Source: UBA1413 sp964552955
GTDB lineage: Bacteria > Bacteroidota > Bacteroidia > Bacteroidales > Prolixibacteraceae
Length of the DNA: 64,000 bases
Reading direction: 5' to 3'
NCBI GenBank assembly: GCA_964552955.1
Contig: CAZKIU010000010.1
Coordinates: forward strand, 1-64,000
Shown: positions 25,734-33,998 of the stretch, piece after piece
How the letters are laid out: each line of letters opens with the position of its first letter
Numbering within the stretch: position 1 is the first letter of the stretch
Translations under genes and position numbers: made by a program
The notes under the pieces: generated by a model
Databases searched by the model: none
The model's input: only the letters and a program-made list of their open reading frames with translations
Told to the model about the DNA's origin: nothing

Positions 25734-27701
25734 TTATTTCTTTCCGATCACAATCACCTGGAAGGAAGCCGGTTCCAGCGAAAGGGTGAATTCCGGTCCG
25801 GTCAGGGAGATCTGTTCTTTCCGGGGCACCACTTTATGGGGTTCCGCCAGCGTGTTCTCGTCCTCCTTGCCCGGGGAAGTCAGCAGGTAACAATCGGCAG
25901 GCAGGGTGGCTTTGTCGCTACCTTTAATCTGATAGATCACTTTTTTGATTTCCGGTGAGGTATTGGCGATTTTCAGGATAATCTCTCCTGTTTTCTCATC
26001 GGTGACCGTGGAAGCGTAAAGGCCGTTTTGACCGGTAAGGGGATGGCCGTTGCTGGTGGTCGTCAGGACGTGGGTTCCTTTATGGGTGCCGTAGAGCTGC
26101 TGGACGTACCAAGAGGGGGTTCTCACCACCTTCAGGTTGTCGAACCAGATGAGGTCGGGGCGCCACTGCCAGTTGTCGTAATGGGCGAAGAGGGGGGCGT
26201 AGGCGGTCATGTGGACCACGGCGGCATTGCGCTCCAGTCCGGTCATGAAGGCTGCCTCGCAGAGGGCGGCTTCAAAGCTATTCTTCCGGCTTGGGGTATG
26301 GCAGGCATACTCCCCGGCAAAGACCTTGGGTCCCTTGGAATCGTAGCGGTCATAGCGGTCTGCATGAGCCAGGAACCATTCTGGCGGCCGGTAATAGTGT
26401 TCGTCAACCAAATCCGCTTTCAGCCGTTTCATCTCCTGCCAGCCATAGTCGAACTCCTTACCATCGGGGTAGGGCCCCGAACTTCCCACAATTTTGATTT
26501 CAGGATGTTGAGCACGAAGGGCATCCACGAAAGGTTGGAGTCTTTCGGGATATTCTTCACCCCACTGTTCGTTGCCGATAGCGATGTACCTGAGGTTGAA
26601 CGGGGCCGGGTGTCCCATGTCGCTGCGTAGTTTACCCCAGGTGGAGGTCACAGGTCCGTTGGCAAATTCCACCAGGTCGAGGGCATCCTGGATATAAGGT
26701 TCCAGGTTTTCCACCTTGCAGTGTTGGTGGTCATCGTCGTTTTCGAACTGGCACGACATGCCGCAGTTCAGGACCGGCAGTGGCTCGGCGCCGATATCTT
26801 CACTCAGGAGAAAATACTCGTAAAAGCCGAGGCCCAGTGACTGGTAATAGTCGGGGAAGCGGCGGTGGGCAAAGATGTAATTCCAGCGGTTGATGTTCAG
26901 CGGCCGGTTTTCGACAGGGCCGACCGTGTTTTTCCACTGGTAGCGGGTAGCCATGGTGGTTCCCTCCACGATACACCCTCCAGGGAATCTGAAAAGCCCC
27001 GGTCGGATATCGGCAAGGGCTTGCACCAGATCTTCCCTAAGTCCACCCGGCCGGTTTTTCCATGTTTTGGCAGGGAAAAGCGAGATGTGATCGAGGTCGG
27101 CGCTGCCACCGCGCTCTTTCACCAGGATCCGGAGGCGGGCCTCTGTTTCGGTGACCGCCGAAGTCAGCTCTGCCTCATATTTCTGCCACTCCTTTCCGGT
27201 GAGCGTGATTTCTTGAGTGTTCAGAATATCATTACCCTTGCTGACCAACTGAATGCGAAGGGAAACAGCCTTCCCGCCACCTGCCCTCCCAAAGAGCGAA
27301 AAAAGGTATTTTTCTCCGGCTTTAACGCCAATGCCGCTAAAACCCCGGTTCTCCACTCCGGTCGCATTCAGCTCTGTGGTATAGGAGAGCCGCACATACC
27401 GGGGATTACGGTCGAAACAGGGATTCTCTTCGTGGATGGTAACTCCTCCGAAACTCTCCCAGCCCATCAACGGGTTATCGAATTCAAACGACCGGTTTTT
27501 GATGAGTTCGGCGTAGAGTCCGCCATCGGCGCCGAAGTTGATGTCTTCGAAAAAGAGACCCCACATTGTGGGCTGGATGGGCGCTCCCGGTTTGCGGGCC
27601 TCAACGGTGATGATGGTTTCCTGCGAAAAGCCCCGGAAGGCCGGAACCAGCATGAGCAGGAGCACTCCTGCCCTCAGGATGCGCATTTTGCTATTCTTCA
27701 T
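25734..27701 (-). CDS. Secreted alpha-L-arabinofuranosidase, GH51
   Basis: The 655-residue protein has a signal peptide ending near GFSQ. GH51 features: PTMWGLFFEDINFGADGGLYAELI (read as MWGLFFEDINFG and GGLYAELI) opens the protein, AIGNEQWGEEYPE supplies the acid/base Glu, and KVFAGEYACH supplies the nucleophile Glu. About 100 residues between the N-terminal stretch and the barrel look like a carbohydrate-binding module inserted in the typical place for this subfamily. The C-terminal beta domain is complete. GH51 enzymes release arabinofuranose from arabinan or arabinoxylan. It lies 158 bases downstream of the GMP-synthase-like gene on the same strand; with the acetylxylan esterase further upstream it suggests hemicellulose side-chain removal. 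Confidence 0.92.
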   Translation of the reverse strand: MKNSKMRILRAGVLLLMLVPAFRGFSQETIITVEARKPGAPIQPTMWGLFFEDINFGADGGLYAELIKNRSFEFDNPLMGWESFGGVTIHEENPCFDRNPRYVRLSYTTELNATGVENRGFSGIGVKAGEKYLFSLFGRAGGGKAVSLRIQLVSKGNDILNTQEITLTGKEWQKYEAELTSAVTETEARLRILVKERGGSADLDHISLFPAKTWKNRPGGLREDLVQALADIRPGLFRFPGGCIVEGTTMATRYQWKNTVGPVENRPLNINRWNYIFAHRRFPDYYQSLGLGFYEYFLLSEDIGAEPLPVLNCGMSCQFENDDDHQHCKVENLEPYIQDALDLVEFANGPVTSTWGKLRSDMGHPAPFNLRYIAIGNEQWGEEYPERLQPFVDALRAQHPEIKIVGSSGPYPDGKEFDYGWQEMKRLKADLVDEHYYRPPEWFLAHADRYDRYDSKGPKVFAGEYACHTPSRKNSFEAALCEAAFMTGLERNAAVVHMTAYAPLFAHYDNWQWRPDLIWFDNLKVVRTPSWYVQQLYGTHKGTHVLTTTSNGHPLTGQNGLYASTVTDEKTGEIILKIANTSPEIKKVIYQIKGSDKATLPADCYLLTSPGKEDENTLAEPHKVVPRKEQISLTGPEFTLSLEPASFQVIVIGKK

Positions 27702-27859
27702 TTCTCTTCAATTAAAGTCCGGAACTGACACAGCTGGTCATGAATGGTCATGACACGGATGATCCACCATAATGGTCCTGTTTTGGGGGACGCAGGCTGT
27801 GACCTTTGGCGGGGCCGACGCAGCTGTCATGCCGGCAAAAAGCTATGGGAAACTGCCTG

Positions 27860-28822
27860 TCAGATCGCCTCGATGGTAGATGGTGGTTTGGAGGCGATGT
27901 TGTAAGTGACGCTGACGACGCCCGGCACGGAGGAGGTAATCTCATCGCCCAGTTGCCGCAGGAGGTCAAAGGGGAGGGCAGTAGGGGTAGCCTGGCGGGC
28001 ATCCTTGCTGTCCCAGCAGCGGATTTCGATCTGCTGGCCGAAATCCCGTTTGCCGTCGCGCATGCCGGTGACCCGGTCGAGGTGCAGGATGGCCAGGTAT
28101 TGGAAGGCCCCGCTGTGTTGCAGATGTTTCTCAACGATGACGGTGGCTTTACGGACCGTGTCGACTCTTTCGGGAGTCACCTCACCGATGACGCGTGCCG
28201 CCAGTGCCGGTCCCGGGAAGGGAATCCGGGCAAAGAGTTCCGCGGGAAGTCCCACGGCAGCCCCCACTTTCCTCACGCCTTCCTTGCGCAACTGGATCAG
28301 GGGCTCAAGGATTTTATATCCGAAGGTCTTCTGCGGATCGATGCCCAACTGTTCGAAGACATTGTGCTGCCGCTTGATGCCGGCCACCGTTTCGTCGATG
28401 TCGGTCAGGATGGTCCCCTGAAGCAGAAACCGGGCCTGGCTCTCCCTGACGATCCTCCCAAATACCTCCTTGTAAAAGGTCTGCGTGATGGCCTCCCTTT
28501 TCTCCTCAGGGTCGGTGACTCCCTTCAGGGCGGCGAAAAATTCGCGGCGGGCATCGACAACTTCGACGTCAACGCCCAGCTCCCCGAAGAGGGTCCTGAC
28601 CCGGTCGGCTTCTCCCTCCCGCATCAGCCCGTTCTCGATGAAAACCGTCCGCAGTTGCTTTCCCAGGGCCAGATGGCCCAGCATGGTCACCACCGAACTG
28701 TCGACACCCCCGGAAAGGGCGTTGATGGCGATGCCCTCACCCACAGCAGCCCTGATCTCTTCTGTTTTCTCACGGATGAATGCCGCCGTGTTGAGTTGTT
28801 CCAGAGTAATTTCCTTAATCAT
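27860..28822 (-). CDS. Stand-alone GMP synthase ATP-pyrophosphatase subunit
   Basis: The 320-residue protein is the ATP-PPase plus dimerisation half of GMP synthase. The PP-loop is SGGVDSSVV at residues 37-45; other conserved parts are FIENGLMR, LLQGTILTDIDE, EPLIQLRKEGVR, RIPFPGPALAARVIGE and a C-terminal SKPPSTIEAI. The N-terminal glutaminase (class I amidotransferase) domain found in usual bacterial GuaA is absent, and no glutaminase gene is adjacent. It could use free ammonia or an amidotransferase encoded elsewhere, as in archaeal two-subunit GMP synthases, or be a paralogue of a full-length GuaA. It starts only 25 bases after the acetylxylan esterase stop codon, an odd operon partner. 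Confidence 0.85.
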   Translation of the reverse strand: MIKEITLEQLNTAAFIREKTEEIRAAVGEGIAINALSGGVDSSVVTMLGHLALGKQLRTVFIENGLMREGEADRVRTLFGELGVDVEVVDARREFFAALKGVTDPEEKREAITQTFYKEVFGRIVRESQARFLLQGTILTDIDETVAGIKRQHNVFEQLGIDPQKTFGYKILEPLIQLRKEGVRKVGAAVGLPAELFARIPFPGPALAARVIGEVTPERVDTVRKATVIVEKHLQHSGAFQYLAILHLDRVTGMRDGKRDFGQQIEIRCWDSKDARQATPTALPFDLLRQLGDEITSSVPGVVSVTYNIASKPPSTIEAI

Positions 28823-28847
28823 GATCCTTTTTTATTTAAATATCGGG

Positions 28848-30137
28848 TTATTTTTTCTGAAGCTGTTGGATCAGCCAGTTGCTGAAGAGTTCCTGTTGTT
28901 CGGGAAAGGTCCAGTGGCCGGTTTCCTGGAAGAGATAAAGCTCTTTGGGAGCGGTAATGACGTTGTAGGCCGCATACATGGAGGTCGGAGGACAGGTGAG
29001 GTCGTTGTAACCCCAGGAGTAAATGCCGGGGGCGGTGATCCTGCGGGCGAAATTCACCACATCAAAGTAGGCCAGTGTTTCTGATTCCCCGGGTTGGGGT
29101 TCGGTGGTTTTGAAGTAGTGGGGCCATCCGCCGGCGCGTTTCAGGAGGTATCCGGCATGGTCGCTGAGTGCCGGGTAGTAGGCGGCGGCACAGGTGATCC
29201 GTGGGTCGAGCCCGGCAGTGACCAGGGTCAGGGCGCCGCCCTGGCTTCCTCCGGTGACGGCTACCCGGGCCCCGTCAAATTCTGGGAGGGAGAAAATAAA
29301 GTCCACAGCCTTCACGCACCCCACATAAACCCTTTTATAGAAGTGGTTGTCCCGGTCATTCATCCTGATCTGAGGGTAATTTCTCAGGGCTCCTGCCGAA
29401 AGGCTGGTATACACCTCAGGGTCAAGGTTAACGGGAATGCCATGAATGCCTATCTCCAGGGTGATACATCCCCGGGCGGCCATCCGGGTATCCCCTGAAT
29501 AGGGGCGGATGCCTGCTCCAGGCACCCTCAGAATAGCCGGGTATTTCCCCTCTTTTTTCGGGAGGGCCAGCATGCCGTAGATCCTGGACCCGGGCAGGTC
29601 ATTCTGGAAGCTGATATGGTAGACGTTGACCTCGCCCGTGCATTTCTCGGGCAGCAGGGTCATTCTGGCATCGAGGGGGAGTTTGCGGGCATTGGCGATG
29701 GCCCCGCTCCAGAAAGTGTCAAAGTCCGCCGGATCCTGAACGGCCGGTGCGATGTGGTACGGGTCAAAACCAGCAGTGCCTGATGCTTCATACCGTTTCC
29801 CGTCGACCACTGCCCATACCCTGACCCTGTAAAAACCAGGTGTCTTCATGCTCCCCGAAAAATCGGTCTTTCCGGTTTTCAAAACCACCCCTTCATGCCG
29901 TACATCGGGGAATCCCTCGGGCCCCGTCTCATAATCAATGGTGACTCCTTCCATCAGATGACCGAACCGGGTCACTTCGACGCTGAACCGGGCTGTCTCT
30001 CCCACCTTATAGGTCCAGTCGGCCCGGTCGGGTGTGACAGTGACTTTGACCAGCGAGGTGGCCGGCTGGGCTATCAGCGAGATATACATCAGGGTGAACA
30101 GCGCACCCAACAGGATCCTGTGTGTTGATTTTTTCAT
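28848..30137 (-). CDS. Secreted acetylxylan esterase, AXE1/cephalosporin-C deacetylase family
   Basis: The ATG at 30137 (MKKSTHRILLGALF) gives a good signal peptide ending near LIAQ and is chosen over one 33 bases upstream; the protein is 429 residues. About 100 residues of an N-terminal beta domain are followed by the AXE1 alpha/beta hydrolase. The nucleophile Ser is in GGSQGGAL; WGYNDLTCPPTS holds the Asp and ETGHWTFP the His of the triad. These enzymes remove acetyl groups from xylose or other sugar residues. It is followed after 25 bases by the GMP-synthase-like gene and then by GH51, consistent with arabinoxylan breakdown. Confidence 0.88.
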   Translation of the reverse strand: MKKSTHRILLGALFTLMYISLIAQPATSLVKVTVTPDRADWTYKVGETARFSVEVTRFGHLMEGVTIDYETGPEGFPDVRHEGVVLKTGKTDFSGSMKTPGFYRVRVWAVVDGKRYEASGTAGFDPYHIAPAVQDPADFDTFWSGAIANARKLPLDARMTLLPEKCTGEVNVYHISFQNDLPGSRIYGMLALPKKEGKYPAILRVPGAGIRPYSGDTRMAARGCITLEIGIHGIPVNLDPEVYTSLSAGALRNYPQIRMNDRDNHFYKRVYVGCVKAVDFIFSLPEFDGARVAVTGGSQGGALTLVTAGLDPRITCAAAYYPALSDHAGYLLKRAGGWPHYFKTTEPQPGESETLAYFDVVNFARRITAPGIYSWGYNDLTCPPTSMYAAYNVITAPKELYLFQETGHWTFPEQQELFSNWLIQQLQKK

Positions 30138-30485
30138 TTCAATAATAGTCAATAATGATTTGTTATTCATCTGTTTAAAATATTAAGTTGAAGTGGTACA
30201 TTCCGTGAAACAGATGTAATACCCATGTGGTTAATCATGCCGGTTGGTGCATAAATATTGTATGGGTATTTCGTGCTATGATTTTTTATACATTATGTTT
30301 ACCAAGCCACGGCCCAAGAAGAGGCTCATGCATGCAGCCAGGGACCTGGAGGTGGTATCGACGATTTAACCGGGAGGGAATCGTGAAACAACCCACCGAC
30401 AGGCAGGAGGCTGCTGTCTCCATATGCGCTGGTTTTTTGGCGCATCCGGACTTCCTGTTTTCCCCCTGTGCTAGCGGTACCGGGG
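30138..30485. other. 348-base intergenic interval with a 15-base tandem duplication
   Basis: It lies between the esterase start and the ThuA-like stop, both on the minus strand. An ATGCGC / GCGCAT stem at 30423-30446 could be a weak terminator for the ThuA gene. A 15-base sequence at its edge (GCTAGCGGTACCGGG) occurs twice in tandem at 30470-30499, the second copy covering the ThuA stop codon. No gene is seen. Confidence 0.5.
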
Positions 30486-31310
30486 CTAGCGGTACCGGGG
30501 CTCGACCCATTTTTCTGCTGGCTGGTATTTACTTTCGGCGGCCCAGCGGATCCCTCTTTTCTGAATCTCCAGCACTTCATAGCCTTTGAAATCCCCGATG
30601 ACATGCCCCAGCGAGGAGTAGAAGACCCTTCCCTGTCCGTAGTACTTCTTCCACACCACGGGCATGACGCACCCGTTGATCCAGGGGGCGTGGTCGCCAT
30701 TGAAAGTGGTGGTGGCCAGTACCTTGACATTGGGGTCGAGGTGCATGTAATACTGTTCCGAGTGCATTTTAAAATCTTTGAGGCCTTTGGTCACCGGGTC
30801 TTCGTGGTTAGTGATCTGCACCGAATAATCGATGACCCCGCCGGGGTGGGCGACCCACTGGCCGCCAACCATGAACTGGTATTCGACATTATTCCGGAAG
30901 GAATCGCCTGTGCCCCCGTGCCACCCCGCCAGTCCGGCCCCGTTCTTCACCGCCTTCAGCAGTCCGGCCTCCTGTTCATTGGTGATGGTGCCCATGGTCC
31001 AGATCTGGACAATCAGGTCAAGCGAACCCATCAGTGTGGCATCCAGATAGCTGTCAAGGGTGTTGGAAACCACGACCTCGGCTCCTTCCGATCGCAACCA
31101 GGGAACGAACAGATCGACCGATGGTTTGGGATCATGGCCTTCCCATCCCCCGTACACATAAAGGACCTTCTTCCCTTTCAGGGAGGGTTCGGGGAGTGAT
31201 TTCCGGGCGGGAGCAGCGGGCTGCCCCGATAGGGGTGAGGAGATGAGGAGCGTTCCTGTGCCGGCGGCCAGGGTCGTTGCGACAAACCTTCTTCTTGATA
31301 ATTTATTCAT
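30486..31310 (-). CDS. Exported ThuA-like protein
   Basis: The 274-residue protein starts with a twin-arginine type signal (SRRRFVATTLAAG). The remaining 235 residues are a ThuA-like flavodoxin/GATase-like fold: KKVLYVYGGWEGHDP, LDLIVQIWTMG, AGLAGWHGGTGDSFR, QFMVGGQWVAHPGG and GRVFYSSLGHVIGDF. ThuA-like proteins are linked to disaccharide use (trehalose, trehalulose) and are frequent in sugar degradation loci, but their reaction is not firmly established. It is 73 bases downstream of a Gfo/Idh/MocA oxidoreductase gene; ThuA and such oxidoreductases often occur together. The last codons (CCCCGGTACCGCTAG) are duplicated in tandem just after the stop. Confidence 0.83.
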   Translation of the reverse strand: MNKLSRRRFVATTLAAGTGTLLISSPLSGQPAAPARKSLPEPSLKGKKVLYVYGGWEGHDPKPSVDLFVPWLRSEGAEVVVSNTLDSYLDATLMGSLDLIVQIWTMGTITNEQEAGLLKAVKNGAGLAGWHGGTGDSFRNNVEYQFMVGGQWVAHPGGVIDYSVQITNHEDPVTKGLKDFKMHSEQYYMHLDPNVKVLATTTFNGDHAPWINGCVMPVVWKKYYGQGRVFYSSLGHVIGDFKGYEVLEIQKRGIRWAAESKYQPAEKWVEPRYR

Positions 31311-31383
31311 GTTGTTTCTCTTATGTAACTTGCTCGTCCTGATACCTGCCTGGGCTTGATGGGCCCGATCATGGCGGACTGAT

Positions 31384-32682
31384 TTACAGCTGATAACCGT
31401 TTTCGTAAGGTCTGTGGAAGTATTTTTCAGCTTCCGGATCGTTGATGAAGTATTGGAGGTCGGGTGACCAGTGGATGGGTCTTTTCAGTTCAAGGGCGAT
31501 GGTTCCCAGGATGCTGACGGTGGCGGTCCGTTGTCCCACTTCCACTGGGGCGATGGGATCGCGGCGTGACCGCACTGCGTTGATGAAGTCGATGATATGG
31601 ATCGGGCTGTCCTCATATTTTCCGGCTTCGGCTACGGCCTCTTTGGAAGGGAGGAGTGCGTTGTCGGAGGCGGCTATGCTTCCGCGGGATACTTCTATCC
31701 AGCCATCGCTCCCCCAGAATTTGATGCCCAGGGTCTTTTTGTCGTCATAGGGCTCGTTGATCATCTCCAGGCCGTTGTCATAGACGAAGGTGAGATTTTG
31801 AGTGCCCTGATAGCCGGGAGGGATGATCTTTACGGGGCCGCTGTGGTCTTTGGCGAGGCCCCACTGGCCGATGTCGAAGTTGTGGGCGCCCCAGTCGCAG
31901 GTGAAGCCCCCGCCGGTCTCCTTGAAATAACGCCAGCGGGCCCAGTAGGTCTCATTCTGCGGGGGATCCAGGGTGATGGGCGGGTTCAGGGCCGGGTTGT
32001 AATGAACCGCCTTCAGAGGCCCCAACCACTGCTTCCAGTCGAGGCCTGCCGGAATCTTCTCTTCAGGAAGGTTGTAGGGATCGGGCCCCGGGCCCACATA
32101 AGCAAAGACCTTGCGCAGCTTCCCAATGGCTTCCCGGTGCACCATGTTCACCGCATGCTGGTAGTTGTGGTCGGAACGCTGCTGGCTGCCAGTGGCAAAA
32201 ATCACATGGTTCTTCCTGACGGCTTCCGCCACTTTGATCCCTTCCTTTATCGTGAAGGTAATGGGTTTCTCCTGATAGATGTCCTTGCCGGCATTACAGG
32301 CATCGATGGCGATCAGGGCATGCCAGTGGTCGGGAGTGGCAATCACCACCGCATCGATATCCTTGCGGTCGAGAATCTCCCGGTAATCCTTATAAACAGA
32401 GACTTCAGCCTTCAGGTTTTTCGCCTGCTGGAAAGCCTTCACCCTTTGCTCGAACCGCTGCCGCTTGATGTCATACACATCGGCCCCGGCCACGATCTGC
32501 ACCCCCGGAACTTTGTTGAAGCCCCCGATGAGGTTATTGGTTTGCTGTCCCAGGCCGATGAAACCCATTCTGATCGTGTCGTTCGGACTAAAGCCAAAGC
32601 TTTTAAGCCACGGAAAAGTGGCCAGGGCAGCCGTACCTGCCGCCGTAGTCTGAATAAATCTGCGTCTTGAAAAGTGGTTCAT
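31384..32682 (-). CDS. Exported Gfo/Idh/MocA family oxidoreductase
   Basis: The 432-residue protein has a twin-arginine signal (SRRRFIQTTAAG) and then the NAD-binding Rossmann fold (GFIGLGQQTNNLIGG, AGADVYDIK). The family's catalytic Lys is in YQEKPITF. A C-terminal alpha/beta domain contains CDWGAHNFDIGQW. Such exported members use tightly bound NAD(P) and include sugar dehydrogenases and NAD-dependent glycosidases of the GH109 type; the substrate is unknown. It is 73 bases upstream of the ThuA-like gene and probably cotranscribed. Downstream on the other side lies the remnant of a sulfatase. Confidence 0.87.
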   Translation of the reverse strand: MNHFSRRRFIQTTAAGTAALATFPWLKSFGFSPNDTIRMGFIGLGQQTNNLIGGFNKVPGVQIVAGADVYDIKRQRFEQRVKAFQQAKNLKAEVSVYKDYREILDRKDIDAVVIATPDHWHALIAIDACNAGKDIYQEKPITFTIKEGIKVAEAVRKNHVIFATGSQQRSDHNYQHAVNMVHREAIGKLRKVFAYVGPGPDPYNLPEEKIPAGLDWKQWLGPLKAVHYNPALNPPITLDPPQNETYWARWRYFKETGGGFTCDWGAHNFDIGQWGLAKDHSGPVKIIPPGYQGTQNLTFVYDNGLEMINEPYDDKKTLGIKFWGSDGWIEVSRGSIAASDNALLPSKEAVAEAGKYEDSPIHIIDFINAVRSRRDPIAPVEVGQRTATVSILGTIALELKRPIHWSPDLQYFINDPEAEKYFHRPYENGYQL

Positions 32683-32790
32683 GGTTTTTTGCCTTAAATC
32701 TACAATTTTATACGATGTGCTGTTCAGGTTTCTGGTTAAACCACCCTCTCCAGGGGTCTATACTTCCGGAATTCACAGGAGGGGATGGGA

Positions 32791-33190
32791 TCAGGGGAGG
32801 GTTCGAGGTATCCTCCGGTTTTTGCCGGGGGCCTTTTGCAGGTCATCGCCCAGATCGTCGCGGGCGGCCGCCGCCAACTCCCTGAGGCGGCTTACCACTT
32901 CTGGATAAAACGCTTTGACGTCGTACCTCTCTCCCGGGTCGCGCCTCAGATCATAAAGGGCTTCCTCAAACGGGAAGTTCTCATTGGTCGCTCCGGGATA
33001 GCCCCCCGATCCGGGCCTAAATCCCTGGTAAGTACGCCCCGGATGGGCAAATACCAGTTTTCACTCCCCGAGGCGTATGGCTTCGAGGCTGTTTTCGGCT
33101 TCAGGGTTTTTCCAGCCATGTTTACTTGTTTTGGTTGGGTTGATTTTGCCTTTAATCGGTCGTTCATAGCGTGGATGGCCTTCTGTCTGG
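32791..33190 (-). pseudogene. C-terminal remnant of an arylsulfatase gene
   Basis: Reading the minus strand towards the stop at 32791-32793 gives a sulfatase C-terminus: KLVFAHPGRTYQGF, then ALYDLRRDPGERYDV, YPEVVSRLRELA and a final KNRRIPRTLP. The codon before KLVF at 33061-33063 is TGA where sulfatases of this type have Trp (GEWKLVF), a one-base change from TGG. The same frame continues upstream as ENSLEAIRLGE and becomes unrecognisable before the YhcH-like gene. The catalytic N-terminal two-thirds, including the C/S-x-P-x-R site, are absent. It is a decayed fragment, left by deletion and then nonsense mutation. Confidence 0.7.
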
Positions 33191-33763
33191 TCAGGAGAGC
33201 CTGACCTTGACCACTATTTTCCGGACTGGCCCATTGGACCCGCTTCTGACGCACGGGCGGTGGGCATCACCGGGGAAAAAAACAAAAAACCGGCCCGGCC
33301 CGGCCCACCGATAATGATCGCGGGATGCCGTCACGAAAACAATGTCCTTTTCTTCATCAAAAGGGCCGGTGGGCGTCGTTTCTGCCAGGGGAAGCACCCC
33401 GATAAGTTCCTCTCCGGCTACGACCACCTGGATGTCGGCATACCGGCGATGGGCTTCGTACAGGGCATCTTCCTCGTTTTTGGTCACATAGTCGCTTACA
33501 CTGGCAAAGAGGTCGTTGCCCTCCAGTTCATACCGGCCGGGGGTGAGGGCAGAGAGGTCTCCTGAGGCCAGGAAGGAAAAGGCCTTTGCCCACCTGGTGG
33601 GGTGGAGGGTCATCCAACGGGCCAGTTCCACCCGGTCAATACTCTCGTCGGGGACGGCGGTCCACCCCTGTTTCCATTCTTCCCGGGCAAACCAGGCGTC
33701 TGAATCCTGATCTTTTCCCTGATATGCGCTTCCGGATAATCCCTCCTTCTTGTCCATGTTCAT
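33191..33763 (-). CDS. YhcH/YjgK/YiaL family protein
   Basis: The 190-residue protein matches the YhcH/YiaL cupin-like family over residues 50-190: LEGNDLFASVSDY, EAHRRYADIQVVVAGEE (the conserved H and DI-Q-V-x-x-G-E), FFVFFPGDAHRP and VRKIVVKVRL at the end. These proteins bind a metal ion in a double beta-helix barrel and are encoded in sialic acid, gulonate and other sugar operons; YhcH is proposed to be an N-glycolylneuraminate or anomer-converting enzyme. There is no signal peptide, so it is cytoplasmic. It appears to have its own promoter (TAAATTTG, complement at 33826-33833). The sulfatase remnant begins directly after its stop codon. Confidence 0.82.
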   Translation of the reverse strand: MNMDKKEGLSGSAYQGKDQDSDAWFAREEWKQGWTAVPDESIDRVELARWMTLHPTRWAKAFSFLASGDLSALTPGRYELEGNDLFASVSDYVTKNEEDALYEAHRRYADIQVVVAGEELIGVLPLAETTPTGPFDEEKDIVFVTASRDHYRWAGPGRFFVFFPGDAHRPCVRSGSNGPVRKIVVKVRLS

Positions 33764-33825
33764 CTGAAATTTGTTGGTTCTGTTTTTACGCGGGATGGAG
33801 GAGAGTCGCTACCGCCGCTGTCTCA

Positions 33826-33833
33826 CAAATTTA
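33826..33833 (-). promoter_or_regulatory. Bacteroidota -7 promoter box of the YhcH-like gene
   Basis: TAAATTTG on the minus strand matches TAnnTTTG exactly, 62 bases before the start codon. A convincing -33 TTTG is not seen. Confidence 0.45.
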
Positions 33834-33880
33834 CTCATTTTTTTGCTTATTCCCCGGAAAGAGGATGCTTGTCACCACTT

Positions 33881-33916
33881 CCCCTGTTCAGGCAGGGGGA
33901 GCCGGTTACACCGGCT
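33881..33916. terminator. Two adjacent hairpins after the alpha/beta hydrolase gene
   Basis: CCCCTG-TTCAGG-CAGGGG at 33881-33898 is followed by AGCCGGT-TAC-ACCGGCT at 33900-33916. Both stems are perfect. They lie downstream of the gene ending at 33999 on the minus strand, so a transcription end is likely, though no T-run is evident. Confidence 0.45.
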
Positions 33917-33998
33917 TGGAACCTGCCTTGGCCGCCGCCTGCAAGCTCAAACTTATATTCCCACCTGCAACCTGACATCTTTGCCGGCGCCTGGATGA

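Noticed and set aside
31597..32670. Long plus-strand frame (357 codons) opposite the Gfo/Idh/MocA gene
   Set aside because: The minus strand carries a clear oxidoreductase with signal and motifs; the opposite frame has no recognisable domain.
33061..33063. TGA read as Trp or selenocysteine in the sulfatase tail
   Set aside because: TGA ends many genes in this window normally and there is no selenocysteine element; the upstream part of the gene is also missing, so decay is the simpler explanation.
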